A DNA stretch of 8,009 nucleotides, from contig DJEN01000011.1 of assembly GCA_002431345.1 (NCBI GenBank), forward strand, positions 1 to 8,009, given 5' to 3'. The stretch is from Megasphaera sp. UBA5897 (lineage in GTDB: Bacteria; Bacillota; Negativicutes; Veillonellales; Megasphaeraceae). Under the pieces are notes generated by a model. The model was given only the letters and a program-made list of their open reading frames with translations. It made no database searches and was not told the origin of the DNA. Positions 1-6,778 of the stretch are shown here, one piece after another. Numbering within the stretch: position 1 is the stretch's first letter; each line of letters begins with the position of its first letter. A program made the translations under genes and the position numbers.

Positions 1-37
1 GGCATGACAGCAGACGCGTTATGCGGTAGTCTTTTGT

Positions 38-1750
38 TCAGGCTTTAAACTGCGATGTATATAATTCGTAATACAGTCCCTGATGGGCCATCAGTTCTTC
101 ATGGGTTCCTCGTTCTTGTATGCCATCCTTTGTCAAGACGACAATCATATCGGCATGGCGTATTGTCGCCAGACGATGGGCAATAATCAGCGTCGTCCGA
201 TTCGCTGACAAATCCTGCAGTGCCTGCTGAATTTTTCGTTCTGTCTCATTATCCAATGCCGACGTCGCTTCATCCAAAATCAGCACAGGCGGATTTTTCA
301 AAAACACGCGGGCAATGGCCAGCCGTTGTTTCTGTCCTCCGGACAGTTTGACACCCCGCTCGCCAATGGCACTATCATAGCCATCGGGAAGATTCATAAT
401 AAATTCATGGGCATGGGCCAGTTTGGCTGCTTCTCTGATTTCCTGCTCCGTCGCGCCAGGCCGTCCATACGCAATGTTTTCCCGAATAGAATCCGAAAAA
501 AGGAATACATCCTGCGGCACAATGCCAATGTGGTGTCGCAGAGAAGCCAAGGTATACTGCCGGATATCTGTCTCATCCAGGCAAATAGCGCCTTGCTGAA
601 TGTCGTAAAACCGCAGCAGCAGACTGGCTACGCTGGATTTGCCGACGCCGGTCGGCCCGACGAGAGCCACTGTTTTTCCCTGCGGAATATCCAGTGAAAA
701 ATCATGCAGGACTGTATCACTGCCATTATACGAAAAGTCAACATGCTGAAACGATACATGCCCCTGTACCTGAGAAGCTTCTACTGCATCGGCCCGATCT
801 TGCACAGCCGACTGCGTGTCCATCAGTTCCGCGTACCGCTGATATCCGGCCAAGCCGCGCTGATACCGTTCCGTAAGCATCGTCAGCTGCATAATCGGCC
901 GGATAAAGACCATCAAATACATCAAAAACGCGACTAAATCCCCTAGTTTCATGATGCCGAGCATGATAAAAAAGCTGCCGGCAGCAATAATAACCAAGTT
1001 GGTCAAGTTGGAAAAAAAGATAACGCTGCTCGTCAGGTACGATTCAAAGAGGAATGTCCGCTGCTGGGCTTTGCGCAGCGTATTGCTGGCTGCAGTGAAT
1101 TTTTTCAGCTCCACCGCTTCATTGCAGAACGACTGTACCAACCGAATTGCATGTAAGCTTTCCATCGCCTGGGCACTGACAATTCCCATCTTTTCTCTCG
1201 CACTGCGAAAAGTTGTTTTCATACGGCGGTTGAGAATAATTGTTCCTCCCGTTTTGACAACAATGAGAAAGAGAACAAAAAAAGCCAGCTGCCAGTTAAT
1301 ATAGAACAAAAAAAACGCACTGCCCCCCATCGTAATCAGACAGACCATAATGAGATTGGGCATCTGAAACACCAAATCGCCGACTTCGGAAATATCACTG
1401 ATAAGGCGCGACAGCAGCTGTCCTGTCTTAGCGTTGTCAAAAAAGGAAAAACTCATAGATTCGATATGTGCAAACAGCCGGCAGCGCAGGTCATTTTCTA
1501 TATGCGTTCCCATGCCGCGGCCAAAATAAGATACACAAAACGACAGGCACAGACACGAAACATACAGTGCAAATAAAACAGCCGCTGTATGAACCAAGCG
1601 AATCATATCGCCGGCCGGTAAAACATCTTCTAAAATATAGCGCACAATCATGGGGAAAGAAATTTCCATTCCTGCCGTCAGTACCGACCCCATGACGACA
1701 AAGGCTAAGATCGTATGATACGGCGCGTAACACGCCCATAATCGCTTCAT
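38..1750 (-). CDS. ABC exporter half-transporter (fused membrane domain and ATPase, MsbA/MdlB type)
   Basis: This 570-residue protein joins an exporter membrane domain to an ATPase and would work as a dimer in the inner membrane. About six hydrophobic segments fall near 13-35, 53-75, 130-150, 153-172, 245-265 and 270-290, with the conserved intracellular helix SFFDNAKTGQLLSRLISDI (102-120). The ATPase has Walker A GPTGVGKS (365-372), Q-loop Q413 in GIVPQDVFLF, signature LSGGQKQRLAIAR (469-481), Walker B VLILDEATSALD (489-500) and switch H525 in IIAHRLATIRHAD. All catalytic residues are present. The ATG at 1750 is preceded by AAAGGAG with 5-nt spacing. An upstream in-frame ATG at 1807 lies within a hairpin with no ribosome binding site. 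The substrate (lipid, drug, peptide or metallophore) cannot be read from sequence. It lies 130 bp after the ChaN gene on the same strand; a role in iron homeostasis is only positional inference. Confidence 0.93.
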   Translation of the reverse strand: MKRLWACYAPYHTILAFVVMGSVLTAGMEISFPMIVRYILEDVLPAGDMIRLVHTAAVLFALYVSCLCLSFCVSYFGRGMGTHIENDLRCRLFAHIESMSFSFFDNAKTGQLLSRLISDISEVGDLVFQMPNLIMVCLITMGGSAFFLFYINWQLAFFVLFLIVVKTGGTIILNRRMKTTFRSAREKMGIVSAQAMESLHAIRLVQSFCNEAVELKKFTAASNTLRKAQQRTFLFESYLTSSVIFFSNLTNLVIIAAGSFFIMLGIMKLGDLVAFLMYLMVFIRPIMQLTMLTERYQRGLAGYQRYAELMDTQSAVQDRADAVEASQVQGHVSFQHVDFSYNGSDTVLHDFSLDIPQGKTVALVGPTGVGKSSVASLLLRFYDIQQGAICLDETDIRQYTLASLRHHIGIVPQDVFLFSDSIRENIAYGRPGATEQEIREAAKLAHAHEFIMNLPDGYDSAIGERGVKLSGGQKQRLAIARVFLKNPPVLILDEATSALDNETERKIQQALQDLSANRTTLIIAHRLATIRHADMIVVLTKDGIQERGTHEELMAHQGLYYELYTSQFKA

Positions 1751-1755
1751 GTCCG

Positions 1756-1760
1756 CTCCT
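1756..1760 (-). promoter_or_regulatory. Ribosome binding site of the exporter gene
   Basis: AGGAG (within AAAGGAG) lies 5 nt before the ATG at 1750. It decides this start over the upstream in-frame ATG at 1807, which falls inside the hairpin. Confidence 0.8.
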
Positions 1761-1778
1761 TTACTAAAAACAAGAGAT

Positions 1779-1827
1779 GGGGCTGGAACAAAATGAAATT
1801 TTTTCATTCATTTGTCCCAGCCCTTTT
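1779..1827. terminator. Long imperfect hairpin, terminator-like, between chaN-type and exporter genes
   Basis: GGGCTGG (1780-1786) pairs with CCAGCCC (1817-1823). After a mismatch, ACAAA pairs with TTTGT, and GAAA can pair with the inner TTTC around a T-rich loop. On the plus strand TTTT follows directly, giving a good intrinsic-terminator shape. On the minus strand, the strand that carries the genes, a T run (GTTTTT) comes only about 9 nt later, so termination of the uptake operon here would be weaker. The CTGGGACAAA-type arm resembles repeated terminator-like hairpins common in Firmicutes. Confidence 0.6.
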
Positions 1828-1880
1828 CTATACCGTTTTACGTGCATAGTGTATTACATTACAATTCTTTTTAAGCTTGT

Positions 1881-2837
1881 TTATTTTACTTCATGATGTG
1901 CCGTTTCCAGTGCCAAATAGTCACCGCCGGACGCATTCGCCTGCGCGATATCGCGTATCGTGTCTTTATGTTTTTCATAGTGAACCGTATCAATGACCGC
2001 GATGCGCGTCTTGGGCTGCAGCCATGCCATTTTTTCTGCCATGCCCAAATGACCGGCACTGTGGAAATTGCCGACTACATGGTACACCACCGCTTGCGGA
2101 TACTGCTGCCGATATTGAATAATACTTTCAGCCATAGCATCATCTTTCAGGCACTGCGCCATAAACATAGGCTGTACCATCTGCGGCGGAATTTTCATAC
2201 CGCCTGGCATAGTATTCATGCCCTGCATGACAGCGGCGAATTTTTCTCGGTACGCAGCCGACCCGGCTCGGTGTACGTTGGGAAGATATTGTTTATCTTC
2301 GTCTGCGATGCTGTCCAGCGTTTTTGACTTGGCATACGTTGCAGCTATGCGCCGCGGGATATTACCGGTCAATACAGGAATATGATGCGCTTTGGCATAT
2401 TCCACGAGCGGCTTATATGCTGTTTTGTACTGCGGCCACGGCCGGGATGCTGCCAAAAATTCGCCTTCCGTTATTTTGCCAGCCAAATAGTCATTCATGA
2501 CAGGCTGTACATCCCGTTCGAACATTTCCATCGACAAGGCAAGGTTGGCACCGTGCTGTCGATACAAGCCCTTCAAGACAGCCAGTTCCGCGTCATGGAT
2601 AGGCTGACTGTCATGAAATTCGCCAAATACAACGACATTATAGGATGCCAAGTCGCCGAGCATTGTTTCCAACGAAACAGGCTGTGCCGTGCGGCTTTGG
2701 ACAAACACAGCCGTATCTTTGTCTTGTGCCCCAGCGCGTACAGCGGACAGCAGGGAAAAGAAGCAAAGCACTACGGCCAATATGACTAATTTCAACACGA
2801 TGCTTTTTGTTTCTCCTATTCCTTCTATAGTTTCCAT
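1881..2837 (-). CDS. chaN: ChaN-family (DUF399) haem-binding protein
   Basis: This 318-residue protein matches the ChaN/DUF399 family. The Campylobacter jejuni member is an iron-regulated haem-binding lipoprotein encoded beside a TonB-dependent receptor, the same pairing seen here. Family landmarks in order are VVFGEFHDSQPIHDAE (69-84), LALSMEMFERDVQ (99-111), TGNIPRRIAA (157-166), MAQCLKDDAMAESI (226-239) and VYHVVGNFHSAGHLGMAEKM (251-270). Residues 14-36 are a hydrophobic signal segment ending in AVRAGAQ. C25 follows V-V-L, not a lipobox, so lipidation is not supported and a signal-peptidase-I product or anchored form is likelier. The ATG at 2837 lies inside the receptor's last codons with only a weak AGGTG before it, and gives an odd acidic N-terminus (METIEGIGET). 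A GTG at 2798 would give a normal signal peptide, but the only GGAG is 14 nt away. The start is therefore uncertain, the family assignment strong. Translational coupling to the receptor is likely. Confidence 0.88.
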   Translation of the reverse strand: METIEGIGETKSIVLKLVILAVVLCFFSLLSAVRAGAQDKDTAVFVQSRTAQPVSLETMLGDLASYNVVVFGEFHDSQPIHDAELAVLKGLYRQHGANLALSMEMFERDVQPVMNDYLAGKITEGEFLAASRPWPQYKTAYKPLVEYAKAHHIPVLTGNIPRRIAATYAKSKTLDSIADEDKQYLPNVHRAGSAAYREKFAAVMQGMNTMPGGMKIPPQMVQPMFMAQCLKDDAMAESIIQYRQQYPQAVVYHVVGNFHSAGHLGMAEKMAWLQPKTRIAVIDTVHYEKHKDTIRDIAQANASGGDYLALETAHHEVK

Positions 2838-4864
2838 TCTGCACCTACCCGCCACATACGGCCGTCAATGTACAAGTCATCGACTTTCTTATTGAAAATA
2901 TTATCTACGCCTGCATACGTAGAAAATTCTTTATTCCATTTTTTGTTGATAGAGAAATTCAGCGTATTGTATGTATAGTCTTCTTCATTATAGCGATAGC
3001 GGCTGGCAAACTGATCCCACAATACGGCACTGATACCGTTGTCTTTATGGTCATCATAAATCAGCTGGAACGTCGTCGTATTTTTAGCGCGGTTGCCCAG
3101 CCGTTCGCCTGTAATTTTATTGGTAGCATCTAAATAGTTGTGCGTAACTTTAGCTGTCCAGCGGTCATTCAAATGACGGCCCAATTCGAATTCCACGCCG
3201 TTAATTTGCGCTTTACCGATGTTAATGTACTTGCTCCAATATTCATTGCCTGACTGCGTAGACTCTGTATCAATCAAATTGCTTACTTTATTGTTAAAGT
3301 AAGTCAGCTTGCCAAAGTTGGCTCCCTTATCTGCTTCGATACTGAAGTCATAGCTGTACGACGTTTCAGGCTGCAAATTGGGATTGCCTTCTACATGTAC
3401 AGTCGCCACGCCCATCGCCCGGTTCATGACCATATACAATTCACTCAGCGTCGGTGCTTTGTAGCCTTTGCCGTAATTGGCTTTAAACCGCCAGTGATTG
3501 TTGATGCTGTACGTTGCGCCGATTTTAGGCGTTGCTTCGGAGCCAAACTGGCTGTTGTGTTCCAGGCGGACTGAAGGAATGAGCAGCAATTTGTCATGGA
3601 CCTGCCACATATCTTCGATATAACCGGCATAGGAATTGACATCTTTAGAAGCTATTTTCTTATCCAAGCCAGCTGTAGAACCGCCCAGACGCGTGCCTTC
3701 ATATTCGAGCCGACGGTATTCGCCGCCAAATGTCAGGTTGTGGCGGTCGCCGATGTACATCGTATCTTTGGCTTCTGTTACCCACGTATTGTATTTGGCA
3801 TAGTCCATGTCGGCTTTCGGATATATGGCACCTAATATATTTTCCATGACAGGACTCGGGAATTTGCGTTCATTGACCAAATTAGAATGTTTTTCCAACT
3901 GGTTATAGTACGTCCTGAACTGGTATTCATTGCGATTGGTCTTTCCTGTATATTCTACGCTGAATCCTTTTTGCTCATTGTGATACCATTCGTGTTTATT
4001 TTTATTATAATACAGCATGCCGCTGGCACTTTTGGTATCTGCATAATCAGAACGCAAATCTTCATTCATATAATCAACGTCAAACCGCAGCTTGTTTTTA
4101 TTGGCATTTTCAAAATCATAAACAGCACCGCCGTGGAAGGTGCGCCGCATGCCATACATGGAACGGTCATATCCGTCAGTGACAGCTCCTGATGAAGAAA
4201 CACTGTGCGCATAGCGGTTGATAGCCCGCTGTCTGTCAATGCGGCCGTCTACGACAGCACTCCAGCGGCCATGTTTTCCCGAATTTACATTAAAATATTC
4301 TGCCGTATTTCTCGTGCCGGTTACAATCCCTACGGTACCGCCGGCTTTTTCCGGCGTTTTTGTAATGATATTGATGACGCCGCCCATAGCATCCGAGCCA
4401 TACAGTGAACTGGACGGCCCGCGCACAATTTCCACGCGTTCTATGTCGCTGACGTTGAGCCGCTGCAGATTATATACGTTAGTCGTTACATCCGTGTCTT
4501 CACCGGCATACCGTTTGCCGTCGACGAGAATCAGCGTGTGGTTGGTACTCATACCGCGCAGCGACACGGCATTGCCGGTCATGCCGGCACGTGAAAGATT
4601 CAAGTTGTTGGCCAGAGACAGTGCCGTCAAGACATCATTGGCGCCCGTACGCTGTATGTCTTCTTTCGTAATGACTTCAACAGCCTGCGGCACAGCTTTG
4701 ACTTCTGCTTCCGTTTTGGTAGCCGTTACGATGACGTCTTTGGTCTGTACCACAGCTGCATCTGCATCAGCTGCCCATACCGGCATGGTTAACGCAGCCA
4801 AAACAGCTGCGGATACAGCAGAAATTTTTTCTGCATACGATTTCTTTCTTTTGTACATATTCAT
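2825..4864 (-). CDS. TonB-dependent outer-membrane receptor, probable haem or siderophore receptor
   Basis: This 679-residue protein is a complete 22-strand-type TonB-dependent transporter that would import a ligand across the outer membrane using TonB/ExbBD energy. Residues 1-31 are a signal peptide (KRKK, hydrophobic stretch, cleavage near PVWA). DVIVTATK (43-50) fits a TonB box. The plug follows: AVPQAVEVITKEDIQ, VSLRGMSTNHTLILVDGKR (100-118), and DIERVEIVRGPSSSLYGSDA (140-159) leading to MGGVINIITKTP. The barrel occupies about 175-679 and ends VGAEWKL, with leucine rather than the usual terminal aromatic residue. YKAP (468-471) and NPNL (494-497) occupy the positions of the FRAP/NPNL boxes, with H490 between them and H109 in the plug. 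Haem receptors often use one histidine in each place, but these boxes also occur in non-haem receptors. The start has GGGAG 8 nt upstream. It overlaps the downstream chaN-like gene by 13 nt. Haem is favoured by that neighbour; the family is certain, the ligand is not. Confidence 0.95.
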   Translation of the reverse strand: MNMYKRKKSYAEKISAVSAAVLAALTMPVWAADADAAVVQTKDVIVTATKTEAEVKAVPQAVEVITKEDIQRTGANDVLTALSLANNLNLSRAGMTGNAVSLRGMSTNHTLILVDGKRYAGEDTDVTTNVYNLQRLNVSDIERVEIVRGPSSSLYGSDAMGGVINIITKTPEKAGGTVGIVTGTRNTAEYFNVNSGKHGRWSAVVDGRIDRQRAINRYAHSVSSSGAVTDGYDRSMYGMRRTFHGGAVYDFENANKNKLRFDVDYMNEDLRSDYADTKSASGMLYYNKNKHEWYHNEQKGFSVEYTGKTNRNEYQFRTYYNQLEKHSNLVNERKFPSPVMENILGAIYPKADMDYAKYNTWVTEAKDTMYIGDRHNLTFGGEYRRLEYEGTRLGGSTAGLDKKIASKDVNSYAGYIEDMWQVHDKLLLIPSVRLEHNSQFGSEATPKIGATYSINNHWRFKANYGKGYKAPTLSELYMVMNRAMGVATVHVEGNPNLQPETSYSYDFSIEADKGANFGKLTYFNNKVSNLIDTESTQSGNEYWSKYINIGKAQINGVEFELGRHLNDRWTAKVTHNYLDATNKITGERLGNRAKNTTTFQLIYDDHKDNGISAVLWDQFASRYRYNEEDYTYNTLNFSINKKWNKEFSTYAGVDNIFNKKVDDLYIDGRMWRVGAEWKL

Positions 4865-4872
4865 ATAAAATA

Positions 4873-4877
4873 CTCCC
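4873..4877 (-). promoter_or_regulatory. Ribosome binding site of the receptor gene
   Basis: GGGAG (within AAAGGGAG) sits 8 nt before the ATG at 4864. This selects that ATG over the second one two codons later. Confidence 0.75.
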
Positions 4878-4906
4878 TTTCATCTTTGAACTGTTTCTTG
4901 CCGTCT

Positions 4907-4930
4907 GAATCATGCCGCAGGGCATGATTC
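4907..4930. promoter_or_regulatory. Perfect 10-bp stem-loop between ATPase and receptor genes
   Basis: GAATCATGCC (4907-4916) and GGCATGATTC (4921-4930) are exact inverted copies around GCAG. No T tract follows on either strand, so it is not a standard intrinsic terminator. It lies in the only sizeable gap between the importer genes and the receptor gene, 42 bp before the receptor start. It could adjust mRNA stability or processing so that the receptor is made in a different amount from the importer, or it could be a protein-binding palindrome. No convincing promoter was found in this gap. Confidence 0.6.
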
Positions 4931-4979
4931 TGGTGACAGGGTATATATAGTTACGACCGCAGTCAGCCGTATTCAAGCG

Positions 4980-5768
4980 TTATACTGCAGCATACGGAAA
5001 ACATGCCAGATAGCTTCCTCGGTCATCGTGTACTTCCGTGACCACAGCCCGTATGCCGTACAGCGGTTCCAGTATCTCCTGCCGGAACACGTCGCGTACA
5101 GGACCGTCGGCGACAATGCGGCCGTTTTGGACAGCGACCAGCCGCTGGCTGTATCGCGCGGCATGATTGAGGTCATGCATGACCATGATGACGATGATAT
5201 GCCGTGTCTGATACAGATGCACGACCAGCTCCATTAAATCCAGCTGATGGTGAATATCCAAATACGTCGTCGGTTCGTCCAAAAGCAAAATCTGCGGCTC
5301 TTTGGCAATGGCCATAGAAAGCCAGGCCCGCTGCCGTTCACCGCCGGACAAAGCGGACAGCCGCTTATGCTGCAGTGCTGTCATTTCCGTAGCGTCCAAT
5401 GCCGTATCAATGGCCTGTACGTCTTCATGGCGGAGTTTGGAAAAAAGTCCTTGATACGGAAGGCGTCCATAGGTGACCAAATCACGAACCGTCATATCAC
5501 CCGGCGCATGAACGGATTGGGGCATGACGGAAATCGTGCGGGCAATCGTCTTGCGGTCCATGCGCTGCAAATCCTGGCCGTCCAAATACACTGCGCCTCC
5601 TGTTGGCACCAACAAACGACCCAGCGATTTGAGCAGCGTAGACTTGCCTGACCCATTGGGACCAATAATGGAGATGATTTCCGGCTTGTCAAAAGAAATA
5701 TTCAAGTTGTCAGCAATTACGTTGGGGCCATACTGCAGACGCAGTTTTTCTGTAATGATTTTACTCAT
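4980..5768 (-). CDS. Iron-chelate/haem ABC transporter ATP-binding protein (FecE/BtuD/HmuV type)
   Basis: This 262-residue cytoplasmic ATPase would power the importer formed with the preceding permease. All nucleotide-binding motifs are intact: Walker A GPNGSGKS (36-43), Q-loop Q84 in VMPQSVHAPGDMTVRD, signature LSGGERQRAWLSMA (140-153), Walker B ILLLDEP (160-166) followed by TTYLD, and switch histidine H198 in VMHDLNHAARYS. The wording around VRDLVTYGRLPYQ (94-106) and LDIHHQLDLMELV (170-182) is typical of iron-siderophore/haem/cobalamin ATPases. The ATG at 5768 is chosen because it overlaps the permease stop (ATGA) and has GGAGG 11 nt upstream. The open frame runs up to 5921, but that extension lies wholly inside the permease gene in another frame and does not resemble the family. 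It ends 115 bp before the TonB receptor gene. Confidence 0.95.
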   Translation of the reverse strand: MSKIITEKLRLQYGPNVIADNLNISFDKPEIISIIGPNGSGKSTLLKSLGRLLVPTGGAVYLDGQDLQRMDRKTIARTISVMPQSVHAPGDMTVRDLVTYGRLPYQGLFSKLRHEDVQAIDTALDATEMTALQHKRLSALSGGERQRAWLSMAIAKEPQILLLDEPTTYLDIHHQLDLMELVVHLYQTRHIIVIMVMHDLNHAARYSQRLVAVQNGRIVADGPVRDVFRQEILEPLYGIRAVVTEVHDDRGSYLACFPYAAV

Positions 5769-6778
5769 GCGTTTCGCATCCTCCGTTTTAATAGATATAA
5801 GAAGAATGGTGCGCCGATAAAGGACATAAAAATGCCTACAGGCACTTCCACAGGGCTGAACACCGTCCGGGCTGCCACATCCGCTGCGACGACGAGAACA
5901 GCACCAAAAATAGCCGAGCACGGCAGCAGCGATTCAAAATCAGAACCAACAATCAGCCGCATGACGTGCGGCACAATCAAACCGACAAACCCCAGTAAAC
6001 CGGCCACGCTGACAGCGGAAGCAGCCAATAGCGCAGCCAAAGCCACCAAGATGCCCCGCGTCCGTTCTGTATGCACGCCCAAGGTTTTGGCAACATCGTC
6101 ACCGAGCTGCAGGGCGTTGAGTTTGCGGTAATAACAAAGCGTACCGATAATGCCCAACACACTGTACGGCAGAATCATGCGGACATGCTGCCAGTTGCTG
6201 CCGGCAAAACCGCCTGCCATCCAGGAAACCGTCCCTTGAATTTTATCTGAAAAAAACACGGACAGCGCCGTCATGCCGCCGCCAAAAAACGCCGCGACGG
6301 CTACGCCTGCCAATACCAGCCGCAGCGGATTGACACCTCGTTCATATGACAGAAAAAAGACAACAGCTGCTGCAAACATGGCCCCTATAAAGGCCGCAAA
6401 GGGCACCCAATTGGTAAACGCCGGCGCAATCAGCATCAACGCCATAGCTGCCAAGCCGGCACCGGCAGAAATGCCGATAATGCCGGGGTCCGCCAAGGGA
6501 TTGCGGAGAATACCCTGCAAAATGCAGCCTGATAATGCCAAATTGGCACCGGCCAGTGCCGCGCAGACAGCACGCGGCATGCGCAGTGTATAAATAATGC
6601 GGTAGTTGTCCGTTTTTCCCGGTGCTGTAACCGCTTGATATATATCGGACAAGGAAATAGGAACTGCACCGGCAGCAACGGCCAATCCCAATACCAAAAC
6701 CAAAAGCAGCAAACCGCCGCATAATGCAGCCAGCCGCACCGTATTCCGTGTATCTTCCGTTGTGACGCGTTCCATCAT
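5765..6778 (-). CDS. Iron-chelate/haem ABC transporter permease (FecCD/BtuC family)
   Basis: This 337-residue polytopic inner-membrane protein would dimerise to form the channel of a type II ABC importer, paired with the ATPase encoded next. Its length and hydrophobic pattern fit the roughly ten-helix FecCD/BtuC fold. Family landmarks are RMPRAVCAALAGANLALSG (66-84), GILRNPLADPGIIGISAGA (89-107), LGDDVAKTLGV (225-235, near the ATPase-contacting loop), GLLGFVGLIVPHVMRLIVG (260-278), and the C-terminal VPVGIFMSFIGAPFFLYLLK (312-331). The first ATG overlaps the upstream stop as ATGA but sits only 3 nt after GGAGG. The second ATG, immediately following, has a better 6-nt spacing, so translation may begin one codon later. 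Its own stop overlaps the ATPase start as ATGA, which implies translational coupling on both sides. Substrate is not determined by sequence. Confidence 0.95.
   Translation of the reverse strand: MMERVTTEDTRNTVRLAALCGGLLLLVLVLGLAVAAGAVPISLSDIYQAVTAPGKTDNYRIIYTLRMPRAVCAALAGANLALSGCILQGILRNPLADPGIIGISAGAGLAAMALMLIAPAFTNWVPFAAFIGAMFAAAVVFFLSYERGVNPLRLVLAGVAVAAFFGGGMTALSVFFSDKIQGTVSWMAGGFAGSNWQHVRMILPYSVLGIIGTLCYYRKLNALQLGDDVAKTLGVHTERTRGILVALAALLAASAVSVAGLLGFVGLIVPHVMRLIVGSDFESLLPCSAIFGAVLVVAADVAARTVFSPVEVPVGIFMSFIGAPFFLYLLKRRMRNA

Noticed and set aside
1..37. Possible downstream gene after the exporter
   Set aside because: Only 37 bases remain and they show no start codon with a ribosome binding site on the minus strand and no clear terminator.
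1751..1807. Nineteen-residue N-terminal extension of the exporter from an ATG at 1807
   Set aside because: It would be read through the hairpin, has no ribosome binding site, and the ATG at 1750 has AAAGGAG at 5-nt spacing and fits the family length.
1824..1880. Promoter for the exporter gene (TATAGA near 1825-1833)
   Set aside because: No -35 element at acceptable spacing was found; a weak promoter cannot be ruled out.
2838..2855. ChaN start at the ATG at 2855
   Set aside because: It adds MAGRCR with no clear ribosome binding site and increases the overlap with the receptor gene; the family motifs do not need it.
4218..4868. Plus-strand open frame of 216 codons opposite the receptor gene, and other plus-strand frames
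   Set aside because: They lie antisense to well-supported genes, have compositionally odd translations with no recognisable domains, and lack convincing start signals.
4942..4976. Separate promoter for the receptor gene (TATATA with TTGAAT upstream)
   Set aside because: The spacing is 21 nt or more and the -35 match is only 4 of 6, so it is not convincing.
5769..5921. Longer ATPase start at 5921
   Set aside because: The extra 51 codons lie entirely within the permease gene in another frame and have no family resemblance; the ATGA-overlap start at 5768 is typical of these operons.
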